Source: Paralithodes platypus (Eukaryota > Arthropoda > Malacostraca > Decapoda > Lithodidae). From it: DNA of 64,000 bases. The notes beneath the pieces are model-generated. The model ran no database searches. It was not told the origin of the DNA and saw only the letters and a program-made list of their open reading frames with translations. The position numbers were made by a program, and so were the translations under genes. Location of the stretch: positions 8,668,440 to 8,732,439 of the forward strand of contig CM064573.1 in assembly GCA_032716605.1 (NCBI GenBank). Direction: 5' to 3'. Of the stretch, positions 10,016 through 21,017 are shown one piece after another (positions within the stretch are counted from its first letter, which is position 1; each line of letters begins with the position of its first letter).

Positions 10016-10854
10016 GACCCTTGCCTATTAATCTAGAGGATACAAGTGCTACCCATTTATTCTCTGGCCACTGGTGTTCCTGGCACTTCTTCTCAAAGCG
10101 TGTGAAAAATTCTGTTACACCACTCTCATCAAACACCGGAACCAGTTTCAATAAGTGTGAGAGAGACTGCTCATGAACACGGTTACCAGCCCCAAGTCGC
10201 TGTCCCGTTGTCTCTACTCGCGACTTCTCTACGTCCATGTCGGCACAGTACCTAGTAGACTCTAAATCAGCTTGGATTTTTGCTAGCTTGGCTCTCTCTT
10301 CTATCTTGGCTAATTCTATTTGCTGCTCACCTGCCCTGATAGCCTTTCTCTCTTCGATCTTAGCTAATTCGAGCTGAAGCAATAATTCTGGAGATAACCC
10401 TTGAGGAGGTGAAGGTGCTACAATGTTTGAAATTACCGGTGGTCCCCCCCAGGGGCAACCCACCCTGCCAGTCACCACCCAACTGCGGAAGCGTACCCGG
10501 GGTCGGCAAACTACTGGGATGGCTGGGAGTCGAGTGTAGGGGAATCATGGCCGAAGGGCTCTGAGCACTCAACCCTCTCGCTCACCAGTCACCCTGCCCA
10601 GTACACACGTTATCAAGTTATCCTTGGGCCATGCTGCTAGTAACCGCATGACCGATAGCTGTGGCCAGGCATTGAAGACCGTACCGATCCATACCCTCCA
10701 ACCGCTCGGCAGTTACAGGCCATTGCAAAAATATCCTAGCATCCTCCTCACAGTTCACCCGATTAACCCTTTCATCATGCTGCTGTTCCTCAGTTTCGAC
10801 ATTACGTACTGTGTCTCCATTCTCCTCTGACCCGGTATAAGACATGATGCTCAC
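10016..10854 (-). pseudogene. gag: Gypsy gag N-terminal region with coiled coil
   Basis: A frame from 10854 (MSYTGSEENGD) runs to a stop near 10618. Translation continues in another frame from about 10478. That part has a strongly charged heptad region (LELAKIEERKAIRAGEQQ, ELAKIEERAKLAKIQAD), predicted coiled coil, then FFTRFEKKCQEHQWPENKW, the start of the SCAN-like capsid. At least one indel at about 10480-10620 separates the frames. The capsid continues beyond the TTAA insert in 9207-9528. Confidence 0.7.
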
Positions 10855-11065
10855 AAAAATCTCTCACCACAATATTCAGAAAGAAGTACCCCAAACTCTT
10901 ATGTAGCACTATTCACTTGCCAAAAATGTCTGAAGACTCTCAAGTGCTATACTACTTTGCCAAAAAAAAAATTAACGTGCCCACTATATTCCTCAATAAA
11001 ACAAATGACCACAACAATCCTGCAATTATCTCTTAGTTCACAAGATCCTGAGCTAGGTCGCCATT
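10855..11065 (-). other. Gypsy 5' leader with candidate primer-binding site
   Basis: Noncoding leader between the 5' LTR and gag. On the element strand the LTR end GTAACA is followed after two bases by TGGCGACC, a plausible primer-binding site because it begins TGG, complementary to a tRNA CCA end. I cannot name the tRNA. Confidence 0.5.
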
Positions 11066-12769
11066 TGTTACGATCCAGGTTCTCAAAGACACAGGGCTCT
11101 TCAACATTGGACTAGATAATGGCAAAACGCAACAACGGTAACACTAGATCCAACCCCTGCCTTAAACACTGGAAAACAAAACACCATTACCGCCCTGAGT
11201 CGTGCCTGGACAACGAGGTATCCTATGACTCGGTAACTGGTGCACACACACTAGGCTGATGCTCAATGAAACAGCCTATTCTCAAACAGTAAAAGATTAC
11301 TCGATTATGTTACACAAAGAAAAGATAGTTAACGTGATTAATGAACGTTACGGTAGATACTCAAATAACTGGCACTCCTGTATTAAAGAAAGTGCAATGC
11401 TAGTCCTGCAACATCACTGGAAACTTCTGAAATAAGTCTGATGCTGGGAAGATGTTCGTAAAGAATCTTGAACAATTATAATGCAGAATACGGGTCACAA
11501 TAAATACTAGGACATATAGTAATAATAGGCAGGCGAATAATAAAGACTGCGCAAAGGTAGTAATGCTCGACAACTAAAGAAATGATTCGTGACACAACGC
11601 AACAGCCTACTAGGGTTGTGCAACTCAACAACAACCTCGGCTCAAAAGTGCAGTGAATAATAATGTTGCATACATATAATAATGGGGCTTATCTCTAACC
11701 AGTGTCTGCTCAGTTAATAAAGTCTAGCTGGGGTATCAAGGCAGGGCAACAATGGGCGAGCATGCGGCTCGTAGCCTAACGTTGTCCGAAGGTGGTATAA
11801 TAACGATTACGGTATTTGACGGGGATGCTCTCTTGATAAATCTAGGTCTCTAGTACCTAGTTCTATCCTGGCGATCCCTCAGAAGTCAACACAAAGAGGC
11901 AGCACTATGTTGTGAGGGATAGGCTATGGCCCTCTCACACCACAGCGCTGTGCTCGCAAAGTAACCCACCCGAAGACAACCTAGGCTCCCACAGTACCTG
12001 TCGATCTCGTGCAGGGCTTAGCTAACACTGCACACATCGGAGACAACGACACAGTAACCTTACCCCTAGTCTAGCTTTAGATAACCAAGCAGAATCACTC
12101 AACACCTTGCCAGGGAGACATATACCGTTCTACAACCTTCCCGAGAGAGGACACATACGGAAAAGTCCGTCTCTCTAACCTCAATAAAGCCTAATACCTC
12201 CTTAATCTAATACATGGAAATATCTGAGAGCTTCGCGTACAATACGACTGGCCGACGGTGAACGTCTATGCTGAAACCAGAAGGGATGTTGAGTTTAATA
12301 AAGATTAGAGAATGAGAAAGGAGAAGTCGAGAGAGAGAAATAGTATGCAAAGTGGCGAGTATGGGGGACAGAATTGCAAAGGATGTAGGCGATACGCGTG
12401 TCAGGCAAGCTCTGAGCTGGTAATAGACACGAGGCCGCGACGGGAAGGGACTAGTTGACCACCCGGCCGCCAACGCCGTCAGCGCCCAAGCGAGCCGCGT
12501 CATAACTCACCCTCGCTGCCAGGTGTACTCCCTCACCCTCTCTCGCTCGCCTCCCACACAAGCAACATTTATATTATAGCGAATATAAAATATAAGGCGC
12601 GGTCACAGACCAAAACAAAGATAATTTCTAGACTGTCTGTGGCAACACGACACTAATGAAATAAAGCAGATCATTCTAGAACAACTGTAGCCTATCCCCC
12701 CATCCTGGCGAGCGCTAGTGAGCTGCAATGTCCCACGCAACCATTCTGCCAACGCCGGGCGGCGTCACA
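11066..12769 (-). repeat. Gypsy 5' LTR
   Basis: Intact LTR of 1704 bases, TGTTACGATCC to GTCACA on the plus strand. It matches the 3' LTR with scattered substitutions. An incidental 98-codon frame shared by both differs at two residues, which suggests recent insertion. It lacks the TTAA element of the other LTR. Confidence 0.9.
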
Positions 12770-12845
12770 AGAGAGAGATTGCAGAGAGTTGGTGAGTGGA
12801 CGGGAGTTAATGATACGAAAGGCTTTCCTTTCTACTTTGTCTAGG
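12770..12845 (-). pseudogene. Non-LTR RT fragment (family X) at the gypsy right flank
   Basis: The minus strand reads LDKVERKAFRIINSRPL then TNSLQSLSL, the C-terminal segment of the same RT family seen at 51195-52152 and 56190-57165. The sequence GAGTTAATGATACG here is the uninterrupted version of the site occupied at 51484-52085. The gypsy LTR begins at the left edge of this fragment. Confidence 0.7.
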
Positions 12846-13123
12846 AATGTACAGTACTGTACCAACCATGATTGGACCGGCTGCGATACATAAATTACAA
12901 TGTTTTATGGCTTTCATGCACGACTGCGCCCAAAAGTACATTACAGAGATTGGCTGTTAATACCTATTACCGTATGTAAATTAAATCAACCTGCTAGTAA
13001 TATCGATATAGAATATACAGTAGGGGCATATACATAAATAAATTATATATATATATATAGATATATAATAATTTATATATATATGGTATAATATTATATA
13101 TTATAATATATTTGTATATACTG

Positions 13124-13160
<37 letters not shown>

Positions 13161-13440
13161 ATACTCACAACACTGTACAATGCGTTTGCTTTCTTTTCAA
13201 TTAGCCAGCACTTCATCCCATCATCATTTTATTAACTGTGTACAATCCCTTAATTGTTTAAACTACCTTATATCTTTTCCTTCTTGCATATTTACTGTTT
13301 TCATTCAAAATCTATTCAACAGTCACTTCTCCATCTAAACTGCATTATACTTCTTTACAGCCCAGCATAGCATAGTATACCTACAGTATATACAACAATA
13401 AACACTTTATATATATACACATTATATATATATATATATA
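12846..13440. repeat. AT-rich noncoding stretch with (TA)n tracts
   Basis: Noncoding. TA-rich microsatellite at about 13040-13156 and a second (TA)n at about 13411-13442. No gene seen. Confidence 0.75.
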
Positions 13441-14260
13441 TATAACAAAAAATCCTTTAGAAATAAAAAATCCTTACATATAACAACAAATAATAATAGA
13501 TAAAAAATCCTTACATATAGCCTAACAACAAATAATTATAGATAACAAAAAGCCTTGCATATAACAAACAAAAACTATAGATAACAAAAACACTTACATA
13601 TAACACACAAAAACTATAGATAACAAAAACACTTACATATAACACACAAAAACTATAGATAACAAAAACTCACATTTTTTTTTTTTTTTTTTTTTCTCTA
13701 TATCCAACTACTCCTCTCGGCATAGCTGAAAGCCTGTACATTCCACCGCCCAACACGGTGAGTGAGGTCTTGTTCCAGTCTGGGGAGTGAACATGCGAAG
13801 CATCCATCATGGCTCGAAGCTCCACTCTGAAGCCGCCCTGCTTCGCTCAAGTTTCACCGTCTCATCCAGACTCAGACCCACTCAAACGCCTATTGAGCAT
13901 TAACTAGCATTGAACCCTGTACATTTTTGAATAGGAGTATTCATACTTGTTATTAAATAGGGAACAACGAGTATTTTTTTGGCATTTCGGTGGGCTTTGT
14001 TATGCACTGATACTAGGTACAGCACAAAATCCCAATAATATCTTCTGACATATCGGGATTTGAACCCGGGTCCATTGGATTACCAATCCAGTGGCATGAC
14101 CACTCCACCACACCTCCCCTGACATATAACACAGGGGACATAAGACATATAACACACAAAAACTATAGATAACAAAAACACTTACATATAACACACAAAA
14201 ACTATAGATAACAAAAAAGCCTTACATATAACAAACAAATAACTATAGATAACAAAAAGA
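13441..14260. repeat. About 38-bp minisatellite split by a SINE
   Basis: Units built from CAAAAACTATAGATAACAAA followed by a segment like CACTTACATATAACACA recur at 13441-13673 and again at 14120-14260. The SINE at 13674-14116 lies between the two blocks. Confidence 0.8.
13674..14116 (-). mobile_element. tRNA-derived SINE, family S1 copy 1
   Basis: In minus orientation it begins GGGGAGGTGTGGTGGAGTGG (A-box TGGTGGAGTGG), has an anticodon-like loop TTGGTAA (GGT, Thr-like), then a perfect B-box GGTTCAAATCC, a body of about 370 bases, and a poly(A) tail (T run at 13674-13695). This is the standard plan of a Pol III-transcribed tRNA-derived SINE. A second copy is at 15677-16161. Confidence 0.82.
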
Positions 14261-14470
14261 CACTATACCCTGTTCAATTTCAGCCGGCGGTAAATTGCCA
14301 TGTCCTCGATTTCTTTATTTAGCTATTACAAAGATTTTATTACGAAATATGGTGTTAATTATGAACACTTGGCATAATTATGACTCAGAGCAGGGTGTCA
14401 AACCGGGGCAATTTTGTTTGAAGACCCGACTGAATATGAGAAGCAATCAAAACATTAAATGAAGAGCATA

Positions 14471-15665
14471 TGTTGGCATTTTATCACTTCAAAGACATAA
14501 TCTTCATAAACCATAATTGTTTAGACATGACGATATGAGAATACATACATGACATTAAGATGAAAGAGCATTGATGTTGGCCATTTTTATCACTTCCAAA
14601 GACATAATCTGAACTATACCATAATGTTGAAGCATGACTGAATATTAGAAGCTCAGGAAAATTAGATGAAAGACATTGATGTGTCATTTTACACTTCCAA
14701 GACATAATCTTACCTATAAACCAAATTGTTGAAGACAGGACTGATATGAGAGACCTACAGGAATTAAATGAACATAGCATTGAGGTTGGCCATTTTATCA
14801 CTCCAAAGACATAATCTGAAACTATAACCTATTGTTGAAGAATGACTGAATATGAGAAGACATCAAGACATTAAAATGAAGAGCAGATGTTGGCCATTCA
14901 TCACTTCCAAAGCATAATGAACTATAAACCATATGTTGAGACATGCTGAATATAGCTACAAAACATTAAGATGAAAGAGCATTGATGTTGGCCATTGTAT
15001 CACTCCAAAGACATAATCTGAACTATAAACATAATTGTGAAGACCTGACTGAATATGAGAAGACATACCCCATTAAGATGAGAGCATTGATGTTGGCCAT
15101 TTTACACTTCCAAAGACATAATCTGAACTATAACCACAATTGTTAAGTGACGGATATGAGAAGTACAAGAACATTAAGATGAAAGAGCATTGATGTTGGC
15201 CATTTTATCACTTGACATATCTGAACTATAAACCACAATTGTTGAAGATGACTGAATATGAGAAGAAATACAAGAACATTAAGATGAAAGAATTGATGTT
15301 GGCCATTAATAACTTCTAAAGATATAATCTGAACTATAAACCCAATTGTTGAAGACATGACTGAATATGAGAAGACATACAATACATTAAGATTAAAGAG
15401 CATTGATGTTGGCCATTTATCACTTCCAAAGACATATCTGAACTATAAACCCAGTTGAAGACATGAAAATAGACATACAAGACATTAGATGAAAAGCATT
15501 GTTGTTGGCCATTTTATCACTTCCAAAGGCATAATCTGAACTATAAACCATAATTTTTGAAGAAATGACTGATATGAGAAGACATCCAAGAACATTGATG
15601 AAAGGCATTGATGTTGGCCATTTTATCACTTCCAAAGGCATAATTTGAACTATAAACCACAATTC
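14471..15665. repeat. Satellite array, monomer roughly 105-113 bp, about 12 units
   Basis: The core GTTGGCCATTTTATCACTTC recurs about every 100-112 bases (near 14471, 14576, 14681, 14783, 14888, 14987, 15091, 15195, 15297, 15407, 15504, 15611). Units differ mostly by one- to three-base deletions. Minus-strand open frames here are repeat artefacts. The SINE at 15677 abuts its right end. Confidence 0.9.
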
Positions 15666-15676
15666 CATCCTTGCAA

Positions 15677-16161
15677 TTTTTTTTTTTTTTTCTATATTCC
15701 AGGGAGTACCCTCTCGGGCATAGGCTGATAGCCTTTACACTCTACCGCTGAACACGGTGAGGCCCGTGAGGTTTTGTTCCAGTCTAGGGAGTGAGAAATG
15801 CGAAGCACCTACACACGGCTCGAACCCAACTCCATCTCTGAAGCTGCCTCGCCCCCGTGCTTCACAGTCTCACTCCCCAGACTCGGACCCTCACTCTCAG
15901 AACGCCACCTATTGAGCAATTAACTCACTAGGCATTGCCCCCCTGTAGCATATTTTGAATATGGGAATATTCATACAGTGCTATTTAATCAGGGAACAGT
16001 GAGGGTACTTTGTTTTGGCATTTCGGTGTGCTGTGGTAATGCACTGCAACTAGGTACAGCACAAATTCCATCCCAATAATATCTTTCCATTGACATATTG
16101 GGATTCGAACCCGGGTCCATTGGATTACCAGTCCAGTGGCAAGACCACACACACCTCCCCT
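15677..16161 (-). mobile_element. tRNA-derived SINE, family S1 copy 2
   Basis: Same architecture as 13674-14116: tRNA-like head at about 16098-16161 (B-box GGTTCGAATCC, GGT loop), body, and poly(A) shown as T15 at 15677-15691. It is longer than copy 1, which lacks many single bases. The body has a second B-box-like GGGTTCGAGCC on the minus strand near 15815, hinting at a composite SINE. Confidence 0.82.
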
Positions 16162-16269
16162 AGATACAATAATGAAGGCTATAAATAATGAACTCGTCTC
16201 TCGTTTGACACCCTGACTCAGAGACATAGTAGTTTCATAGTTGTCCATTAGTTATCGACAAACTAGTTG

Positions 16270-16481
16270 TTAACCCATACAGTACCAGTGACATACTCTT
16301 CTTTATATTCTGGTAACTATTAGACAGTTCTATTCAGGTTAGGAAGAACGTCTACCAATAAAAAGGGTATAGACTATTTCAATTCATCCTTTCAGCTACG
16401 GTACCATTTATCCTTCCTAAGCTTAAAAAATGTATCTGAGATCAAATATAAAAAAGACGTCGCCGGTACAGTAAGGGTTAA
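16270..16481. mobile_element. Short TTAA-flanked inverted-repeat element, family D
   Basis: 212 bases with ends TTAACCCATACAGTACC and, on the other strand, TTAACCCTTACTGTACC. The TTAA and matching terminal repeats suggest another piggyBac-type MITE. Confidence 0.65.
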
Positions 16482-16529
16482 GGGATTCAATTGACCGTCA
16501 GCTGGAATAAAAACGACAATAGCGCCTTT

Positions 16530-17148
16530 TAAGGGGGGATGGGCGTATATATTTGTTCATTTATCAATTTTTTAGTTTTCTCCCTAGACCTCCATCAAGC
16601 TTAAAATAACACACCCTAGACCCCCTTTCAAGATAAATTTGTACATTTTTCGGTAGAAAAATGTCACGGCCGAAAGCCTGTTCCTACTAAATATACAGGC
16701 TCGCTATAGCTCGCCAGGAAAATGTCGACACCTATATGGCACGAAAGGTTTTATAATTGACAAATAATAATGCACATATTTATCTCTTGGGGATATATTG
16801 TACAAGTTTGGCGGAGGTCTAGGGAGAAGAAAAAATTAATAATAATAATTAATAAATAATAATGACTAAAAAAAAAAAAAAAAAATCCTTATCCCATTCA
16901 GCACGATGACGTAATTTTCGTCATATTCTAGTTACCAATGGGCGATTTTATTGAGCCTATAATCTCTATTAACCCTTTTTATAACATGACGCCATTTATA
17001 TTCAATTACGGCTAATGTCAGACGATCACATTCAGCTAATGAAGGACCTGTAGGAGTCAAAGTGTTATCGGTTATTTTTCTAGACATTAGAGAGAGAGAG
17101 AGAGAAAGCGAGAGAGAGCTAGACCGAAAGAGAGCGAGAGCGAGAGCT

Positions 17149-17179
<31 letters not shown>

Positions 17180-18060
17180 GGGGGAGGGGGTCTGGGGTCT
17201 CGAACCACCGTCTCAAGAGTTTGTATCCAGTCTCATACGAAGCAATATGGCGACTATGGGATTGTAGAGGTGTTCATTTCTCTTGTTTTCCTCGCCCGTG
17301 ACGCCTACTCCAGTTTTGTGTGCTGTGACCGCGTGTGAGTATATTATTTATATTTAATTTATTTTATTTTATTATTGTTGTCCGTGTATTTCATCATCGC
17401 TGTGGCAATTACTCCTTCATTTTGTATTATACGATCGTTTGTGACGCTGTGATTGGGACGGATGTAGTATCAGGGCGTACGGTCGTCATGTTTACATAGC
17501 TTGATCGCTCGCGGTTAAGTTCCCATTTTGACGGATATTCGGGTATTACTGATTTTTAGCACCAACAGTTACCTCGTATATCTTGTTATGCCTATTAGAT
17601 CCGGTAGAGCACATACATCATTGCTATATGATTATTCCATTAAGAGCAGAAATGTATTATAAGAGAGATATATAAGAAAACAAAAATACTCTCCCTATGT
17701 ACGGCACTGCCACTCCCCATCATCAGCTGTTCGTCTAGACTGTGTGCCGTCTATAGGAGAGTATTGACAACAAATTTACAGTAGGTAGACATTTTGTTAT
17801 TGTCTTTTTTTATTGTTTTACCGAGGGTTGAAGCAATTTAATATTCTAATATTTTGAGAAAAAATGTGTGGGCTCATAAATAAGTACCAAAATTAGTTTT
17901 TTGTCCCCTACTGACAAAATATATTTTTCTACCGAAAAATGTACAAATTAATCTAGAAGGGGGATCTAATGGATGTTTTGTTTTTATTTGATGGAGGTCT
18001 AAGGAGGAAACTAGAAAAATAATGTATACATGCAAATATTGCCCAAAAAGTTAATCATCT
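16530..18060. repeat. Region bounded by inverted repeats of about 120 bp
   Basis: 16560-16670 (CCTAGACCTCCATCAAG...TTTGTACATTTTTCGGTAG) matches the reverse complement of about 17930-18030. Inside are an A-rich run near 16870, an ATGACG...CGTCAT hairpin near 16904-16923 and a GA tract. No gene seen. It may be a TIR element or an inverted pair of repeats. Confidence 0.6.
17088..17176. repeat. (GA)n simple repeat
   Basis: Imperfect GAGAGA microsatellite. Open frames on both strands across it are low-complexity artefacts. Confidence 0.9.
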
Positions 18061-18194
18061 CTCCTTAATCCACTTTCGTTATATTTATACCATAGACTGA
18101 TTTATACACACAACATTTCTGAGTCTCGCAGCTGGCCTCCAACACCGCCCTCGCTTACACATTATGTGTATGTATGTGTGTCAGATGAAAAGTG

Positions 18195-18600
18195 GATCCT
18201 TCAGCTTCCACATAGTCCTTCCTCACCCTCCACATCCTCCTTCTCCTCATCATCGCATACATCCCCTCCTCTTCATACTCCCCTATCTACTCCCTCAGCT
18301 CCTACACCCCCTCCTCCTCTCACCCTCCTCCCGACACTTCACTTCCCAGCTCTCCTCCTCATCCCCATACACCCCCTCCCCCTCTCACCCTCCTCCCGAC
18401 ACTTCACTTCCCAGCTCTCCTCCTCATCCCCATACACCCCCTCCTCCTCGTATACTCCCCAGCTATACTACTTATACCACCTCCTCCTCCTCCCATACTC
18501 TCCTATCTCCTCCCTCAGCTTCCTACACCCCCGTCCTCCGCCTAACACTTAAACATCCCCCCCGATCCTCCCCTCCTCTTCCACATAGTTCTCTTAATAT
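18195..18600. repeat. Pyrimidine-rich minisatellite
   Basis: C/T-rich sequence with a 65-base unit (CACCCTCCTCCCGACACTTC...) starting at 18321 and repeated at 18386. The 128- and 153-codon frames are Pro/Ser low complexity, not genes. Confidence 0.8.
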
Positions 18601-19872
18601 AATGGGTAATATATGGATGGTATAATTTTGCCAGGGATATGTCTATTTTCCTTCCTCTCCCCACTCTTCTTGCTCTCATCTATTGCATATTTAACTTTGG
18701 TTGTTTTTTCGTTGTATTTTACTTGATACCCGGTACCTTTTATTTAGTTTTTCTACAGATCCTCAATTTTCCTTTTACATGCTCTTACATTTCCCCTTCA
18801 ATCTGTGGTTGTTTTACCGAAAGTGTTTTTGTCGTTGTTATCTGTTTTTCTTGTCTGTAAACAGGATATCTCAAACAGTTATGAAATGATGATCATGACA
18901 TTTGATGGGCATTAGCTACGATGTGAGCCAAGGGCAGGAAATTAATTAATTTAGGAGGTGATAAGTAGAGCTCATACCTCCACCAGAGTGGGCGGCTCAC
19001 AACGTTATGAACCGATTTCACCAAATTTAGTAGCCAGATAGGATACACGCCGAAGGAAAGAACCGACTCCATGTTGGAGACGAATCAGTAGAAAGCAATA
19101 GGCAGAAGAATATGCGCCTCTCCTGAGGGACTCTCTAGATTTCTTATTTTGTGTTTTCTCTTTTTGGGGTTGCGGTGGCCTCTTCATGTGTATAATTTAA
19201 CTTCAATGTTCTACCTCTCTCTATCCCTACCCTTAGCCTGTTCGCATTAATCTCTCGCTGGTTTCCCCCCCCCCATTTTTTCCAACGGTGTTGTGCCGTT
19301 TCCCATAGATTCTATACTCTCTATTTCATCTCATTCCTTCAGTCAGCCCTTCCTGCCTCTTTAGACGCTTTTATCCATCCCTCCCTGCCTCTTCCTCTCT
19401 TTCGCCTCCACCTCACGCTCTCTTCTCTTTTGTCGGAGTTGTATTTTATTCTTCCAGCTGTTAGTGTTGGTTAACGAGCCTCGCACGACTGCCTCTCTCC
19501 CCCTGCTATCATTTGTGTTGACTCCCTGCTTCATTTTTTCCGGTCTGTCTGTGACCTTGGACCCTGTCCTTCGTGGTGTTGACATTAGTTTGTTGGTCCT
19601 TTTTTGCACTATGAATATAAACACCATGGTAAACACCGTCTCTGGAGCCTTTGACGGGGGCACTATTTCACTAAACCCACTACATTACAACCCAAACCGG
19701 TCAAGCATTTACGAGTCCGCCACCAACAGCTGGGATCTCATTTATAATGGTAGTTTTTTGTGGTTCCTATCATCTACTCCCAGCTTCATTGCTATATACT
19801 TTTTATCCACGGGAAAATATATATCTATATTTTTTATTTTTTATTTTTATTTTTATTTTTATTTTTTGCATT
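18601..19872. other. Noncoding stretch, no recognised gene
   Basis: Nothing recognisable. T-rich tracts and a (TTTTA)n microsatellite at about 19838-19867. Short open frames show no family motif. Confidence 0.5.
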
Positions 19873-19955
19873 AACCTAACCAAAAAACCTAACCTAACCT
19901 AACCTAAATGTATTAGGGGGCTATTAGGTTAGGTTAGGTTAGGTTTTTGGTTAGG
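19873..19955. repeat. Inverted telomere-like (AACCT)n/(AGGTT)n palindrome
   Basis: Four AACCT units preceded by CCTAACCAAAAAA on the left arm (19875-19907) face four AGGTT units followed by TTTTTGGTTAGG on the right arm (19924-19955), around a 16-17-base spacer. AACCT/AGGTT is the arthropod TTAGG telomere repeat. The assembly gap begins at the next base. Confidence 0.85.
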
Positions 19956-20055
19956 NNNNNNNNNNNNNNNNNNNNNNNNNNNNNNNNNNNNNNNNNNNNN
20001 NNNNNNNNNNNNNNNNNNNNNNNNNNNNNNNNNNNNNNNNNNNNNNNNNNNNNNN
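19956..20055. other. Assembly gap (100 N)
   Basis: Exactly 100 N, a conventional scaffold gap of unknown true length. Reading frames spanning it are meaningless. Confidence 0.98.
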
Positions 20056-20640
20056 GTTTGGACACCCTGCGTTCCTACAACCCTCTTCCCCGGGTTGGTA
20101 ACCCTCTCCAGAACCTCTTCATCCATAGTCCCATCTTTACTCAACCCACACTGCCCAGATACTTTAAAAGAGGGGTTGACGATCTCCATAGGCCTGGATG
20201 CCGTTCAGCTTCACCTCACACTCATGATGATCTTCACCCATTTTCGCAGAACCATAACCTGCTCTTCCCCGGATTTAGCCTACCTTCAAATTTCGTTTTT
20301 CGCACCACTGTTCCAAACTCAGTTACCAGACCCTGCACACTCCCATTCATTATCACTCATCAGAACGGTATCACCTCCGCAAACAGCAAGTATAGGTAGC
20401 TTCCACTCAAATTCCCAGTCCCGTTTCAGCGATACACACCAAACATTCCACTGCTTCTTGATAGTATTTCTTTCATGACTCCATCCATATATACAGTAAA
20501 CAACCACCGGGGACATTACAACCACCCCTGTTGTCAAACCAAACATTCAGGTCAAAGAACTCGTCCATCTGCTCACTCTCACAATTGACACGCCAGTCAG
20601 ATTGCAACAATTTTAATGTACTGGGAGATGCTTGACAATG
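20056..20640 (-). pseudogene. RTE-1 retrotransposon fragment, indel-rich
   Basis: Minus-strand pieces MEIVN, LSKDGTMDEEV, GKRVVGT, LMSDNEWE and EWKLPIL match the RT thumb and connection of the RTE copy at 58080-59405, but with many extra single bases relative to it. It starts at the gap. This is decay or low sequence accuracy next to the gap. Confidence 0.8.
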
Positions 20641-20759
20641 GGGTGACTGGTAGTGTGTGTCGGACAATAATATGATGGGGTAGTTTATCAGGGGTTTGCA
20701 TATGTTGCTAAAAAAAATGAGAAAGGGGATTTTATAGTTTGAAGAGGTGAGTTGTGTTG

Positions 20760-20905
20760 TGTGCGCGGGTGTGAGGGTGGTTGCGTTCAATTTATATTTG
20801 AATTGAGGCAAGGGAGGGTGGGAATTAACTATTTCAGATGGTAGGGAGTTCCAGTGATGGATTATTACGACAGGAGGGAAACAAACAAAAAAATCTTGGG
20901 GCTTC
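20760..20905 (-). pseudogene. C-terminal scrap of a CR1/L2-type ORF2
   Basis: The minus strand reads HHWNSLPSEIVNS then PQFKYKLNA. This matches the ending pattern WN.LP..VV....S...FK..LD of CR1-group proteins (compare 35560-35680 and 41380-41470). Nothing upstream is preserved. Confidence 0.5.
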
Positions 20906-21017
20906 GGTTTCTGTCTGAGGAGCAGAGGAACAAATATCTTGTAGGCCTAGTTTATGACTTACTCCTATGGGCCTTTCGGTGGTAGGTGACATAGTGAAAC
21001 ACTAAAACAAGGTCATG

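Larger units (their letters stand above)
2648..12769 (-). mobile_element. Gmr1-type Ty3/gypsy LTR retrotransposon, near complete
   Basis: A minus-strand LTR retrotransposon of about 10.1 kb. Two direct copies of a 1.7-kb LTR (TG...CA ends) bracket gag and one long pol frame. Domain order along the transcript is SCAN-like capsid, CCHC knuckle, protease, integrase, RT, RNase H, so integrase precedes RT. That order is normal for Ty1/copia, but the RT, RNase H and integrase motifs are Ty3/gypsy. The Gmr1 group has this combination. A TTAA-flanked element of about 470 bases has inserted twice (3' LTR and gag). No target-site duplication is visible: bases left of 2648 and right of 12769 differ. Frameshifts in gag suggest it is no longer autonomous. 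Confidence 0.9.

Noticed and set aside
14048..14115. Functional tRNA-Thr gene (also 16098-16161)
   Set aside because: A/B boxes and the GGT loop are good, but the 3' acceptor strand does not pair with the 5' strand, and the segment continues into a repeated body and poly(A). It is a SINE head.
14471..15665. CRISPR-like array
   Set aside because: The whole ~110-bp unit repeats without unique spacers, in eukaryotic DNA. It is satellite sequence.
17062..17301. Arg/Glu-rich frame
   Set aside because: Translation of a GA microsatellite.
18164..18625. Two overlapping Pro/Ser-rich open frames of 128 and 153 codons
   Set aside because: They follow the C/T minisatellite, change identity with frame and have no domain.
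19929..20399. Frames containing runs of X
   Set aside because: They cross the 100-N gap.
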